Shown here piece after piece: positions 63,938-64,000 of a stretch of 64,000 nucleotides of DNA. Position numbers and translations under genes: made by a program. The DNA lies in the NCBI RefSeq assembly GCF_001293685.1, contig NZ_BCAG01000005.1, positions 416,439-480,438 of the forward strand. The letters run 5' to 3'. The DNA comes from Desulfatitalea tepidiphila (GTDB taxonomy: Bacteria > Desulfobacterota > Desulfobacteria > Desulfobacterales > Desulfosarcinaceae). The notes beneath the pieces were generated by a model that saw nothing but the letters and a program-made list of their open reading frames with translations, ran no database searches and had not been told where the DNA came from. How positions within the stretch are numbered: the stretch's first letter is position 1; each line of letters starts with the position of its first letter.

Positions 63938-63987
63938 GGGCTCCGGTAAGTAACGGGAAAAGCGATTAACCCGTATTTCTGGAGCCC
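63938..63987 (+). ncRNA. Candidate structured RNA motif, copy 2
   Basis: Outer stem GGGCTCCGG (63938-63946)/CTGGAGCCC (63979-63987), 9 bp with one G-U. Linker TAAGTAA and inner stem CGGG (63954-63957)/CCCG (63970-63973). Same layout as copy 1 with a wholly different but paired inner stem. The next ATG (63994) is 6 bp after it. Confidence 0.55.
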
Positions 63988-64000
63988 GAAGCCATGAGCC

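Larger units (their letters stand above)
63346..64000. other. Non-coding region with origin-like array and RNA motif
   Basis: About 650 bp before the next gene. Contains the TA promoter, twelve copies of the 7-mer CCACCGC/GCGGTGG (63473-63822), an AT-rich stretch (63705-63750) and the second copy of the structured RNA motif (63938-63987). An ATG at 63994 (ATGAGCC) begins a gene that runs out of the window. Confidence 0.7.

Overview
The window looks like chromosome from a sulfate-reducing Desulfobacterota (Desulfobacterales/Desulfosarcina-like) bacterium. This is an inference from gene content and style: a SulP transporter inside a two-component cluster, rubredoxins, a liv operon with a built-in acyl-CoA ligase, a NosL/SafE-type copper module, a PduO-FNR-rubredoxin cobalamin module, and many short intergenic palindromic repeats. 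The DNA is moderately GC-rich and densely coded. No rRNA or tRNA was seen apart from tmRNA.

Chromosomal part (1 to about 46.2 kb). 1-9.5 kb, all on the minus strand: a partial ClC channel, a PTS EIIA-like regulator, a signalling block (two stand-alone receivers, a degenerate kinase, a full sensor kinase and a kinase-like/receiver fusion), a frameshifted SulP transporter and its TetR-type neighbour. 9.7-15.9 kb: rubredoxin, an ABC/NosL/SafE cluster probably concerned with copper or cytochrome maturation, and a UbiA prenyltransferase. 17.1-17.9 kb is a repeat-rich gap. 17.9-22.7 kb is the thiamine operon thiS-G-H-F-E-C behind a TPP riboswitch with its own terminator. 23-27.6 kb: two GGDEF proteins and an SH3 lipoprotein. 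27.6-29 kb: a three-gene cobalamin module. 29.3-33.1 kb: DUF1786, MarC, an acyl-CoA ligase-like protein and a Usp protein. 33.4-40.5 kb: a livG-acyl-CoA ligase-livH-M-K-F operon. 40.7-46.2 kb: a PAS/GAF/LuxR regulator, a LOG protein, HPr, enzyme I, SmpB and ssrA (tmRNA).

Accessory part (about 46.5 kb to the right edge). A mobile element, probably a prophage or phage-like integrative element, follows ssrA. Its left arm holds a leftward recombination operon (small protein, DUF2924, large serine recombinase, HTH protein) divergent from a LexA-like self-cleaving repressor with a palindromic operator. Two unrecognised overlapping genes follow the repressor. A long rightward replication/recombination module comes next: sigma-like factor, PD-(D/E)XK nuclease, Sak4-like ATPase, DUF669, ERCC4 nuclease, RecD-like helicase, and a 1104-residue primase-helicase. 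The element continues with a ParE/Phd toxin-antitoxin pair and a 350-bp array of twelve copies of a 7-mer in both orientations that looks like a replication origin. The right end lies outside the window.

The most interesting unexplained signals are: a two-copy, covarying stem-loop motif with an invariant 15-base core lying upstream of two element genes; the iteron-like array; the two-gene module behind the LexA-like repressor; and a 111-bp terminal-inverted-repeat element present twice at identical length.
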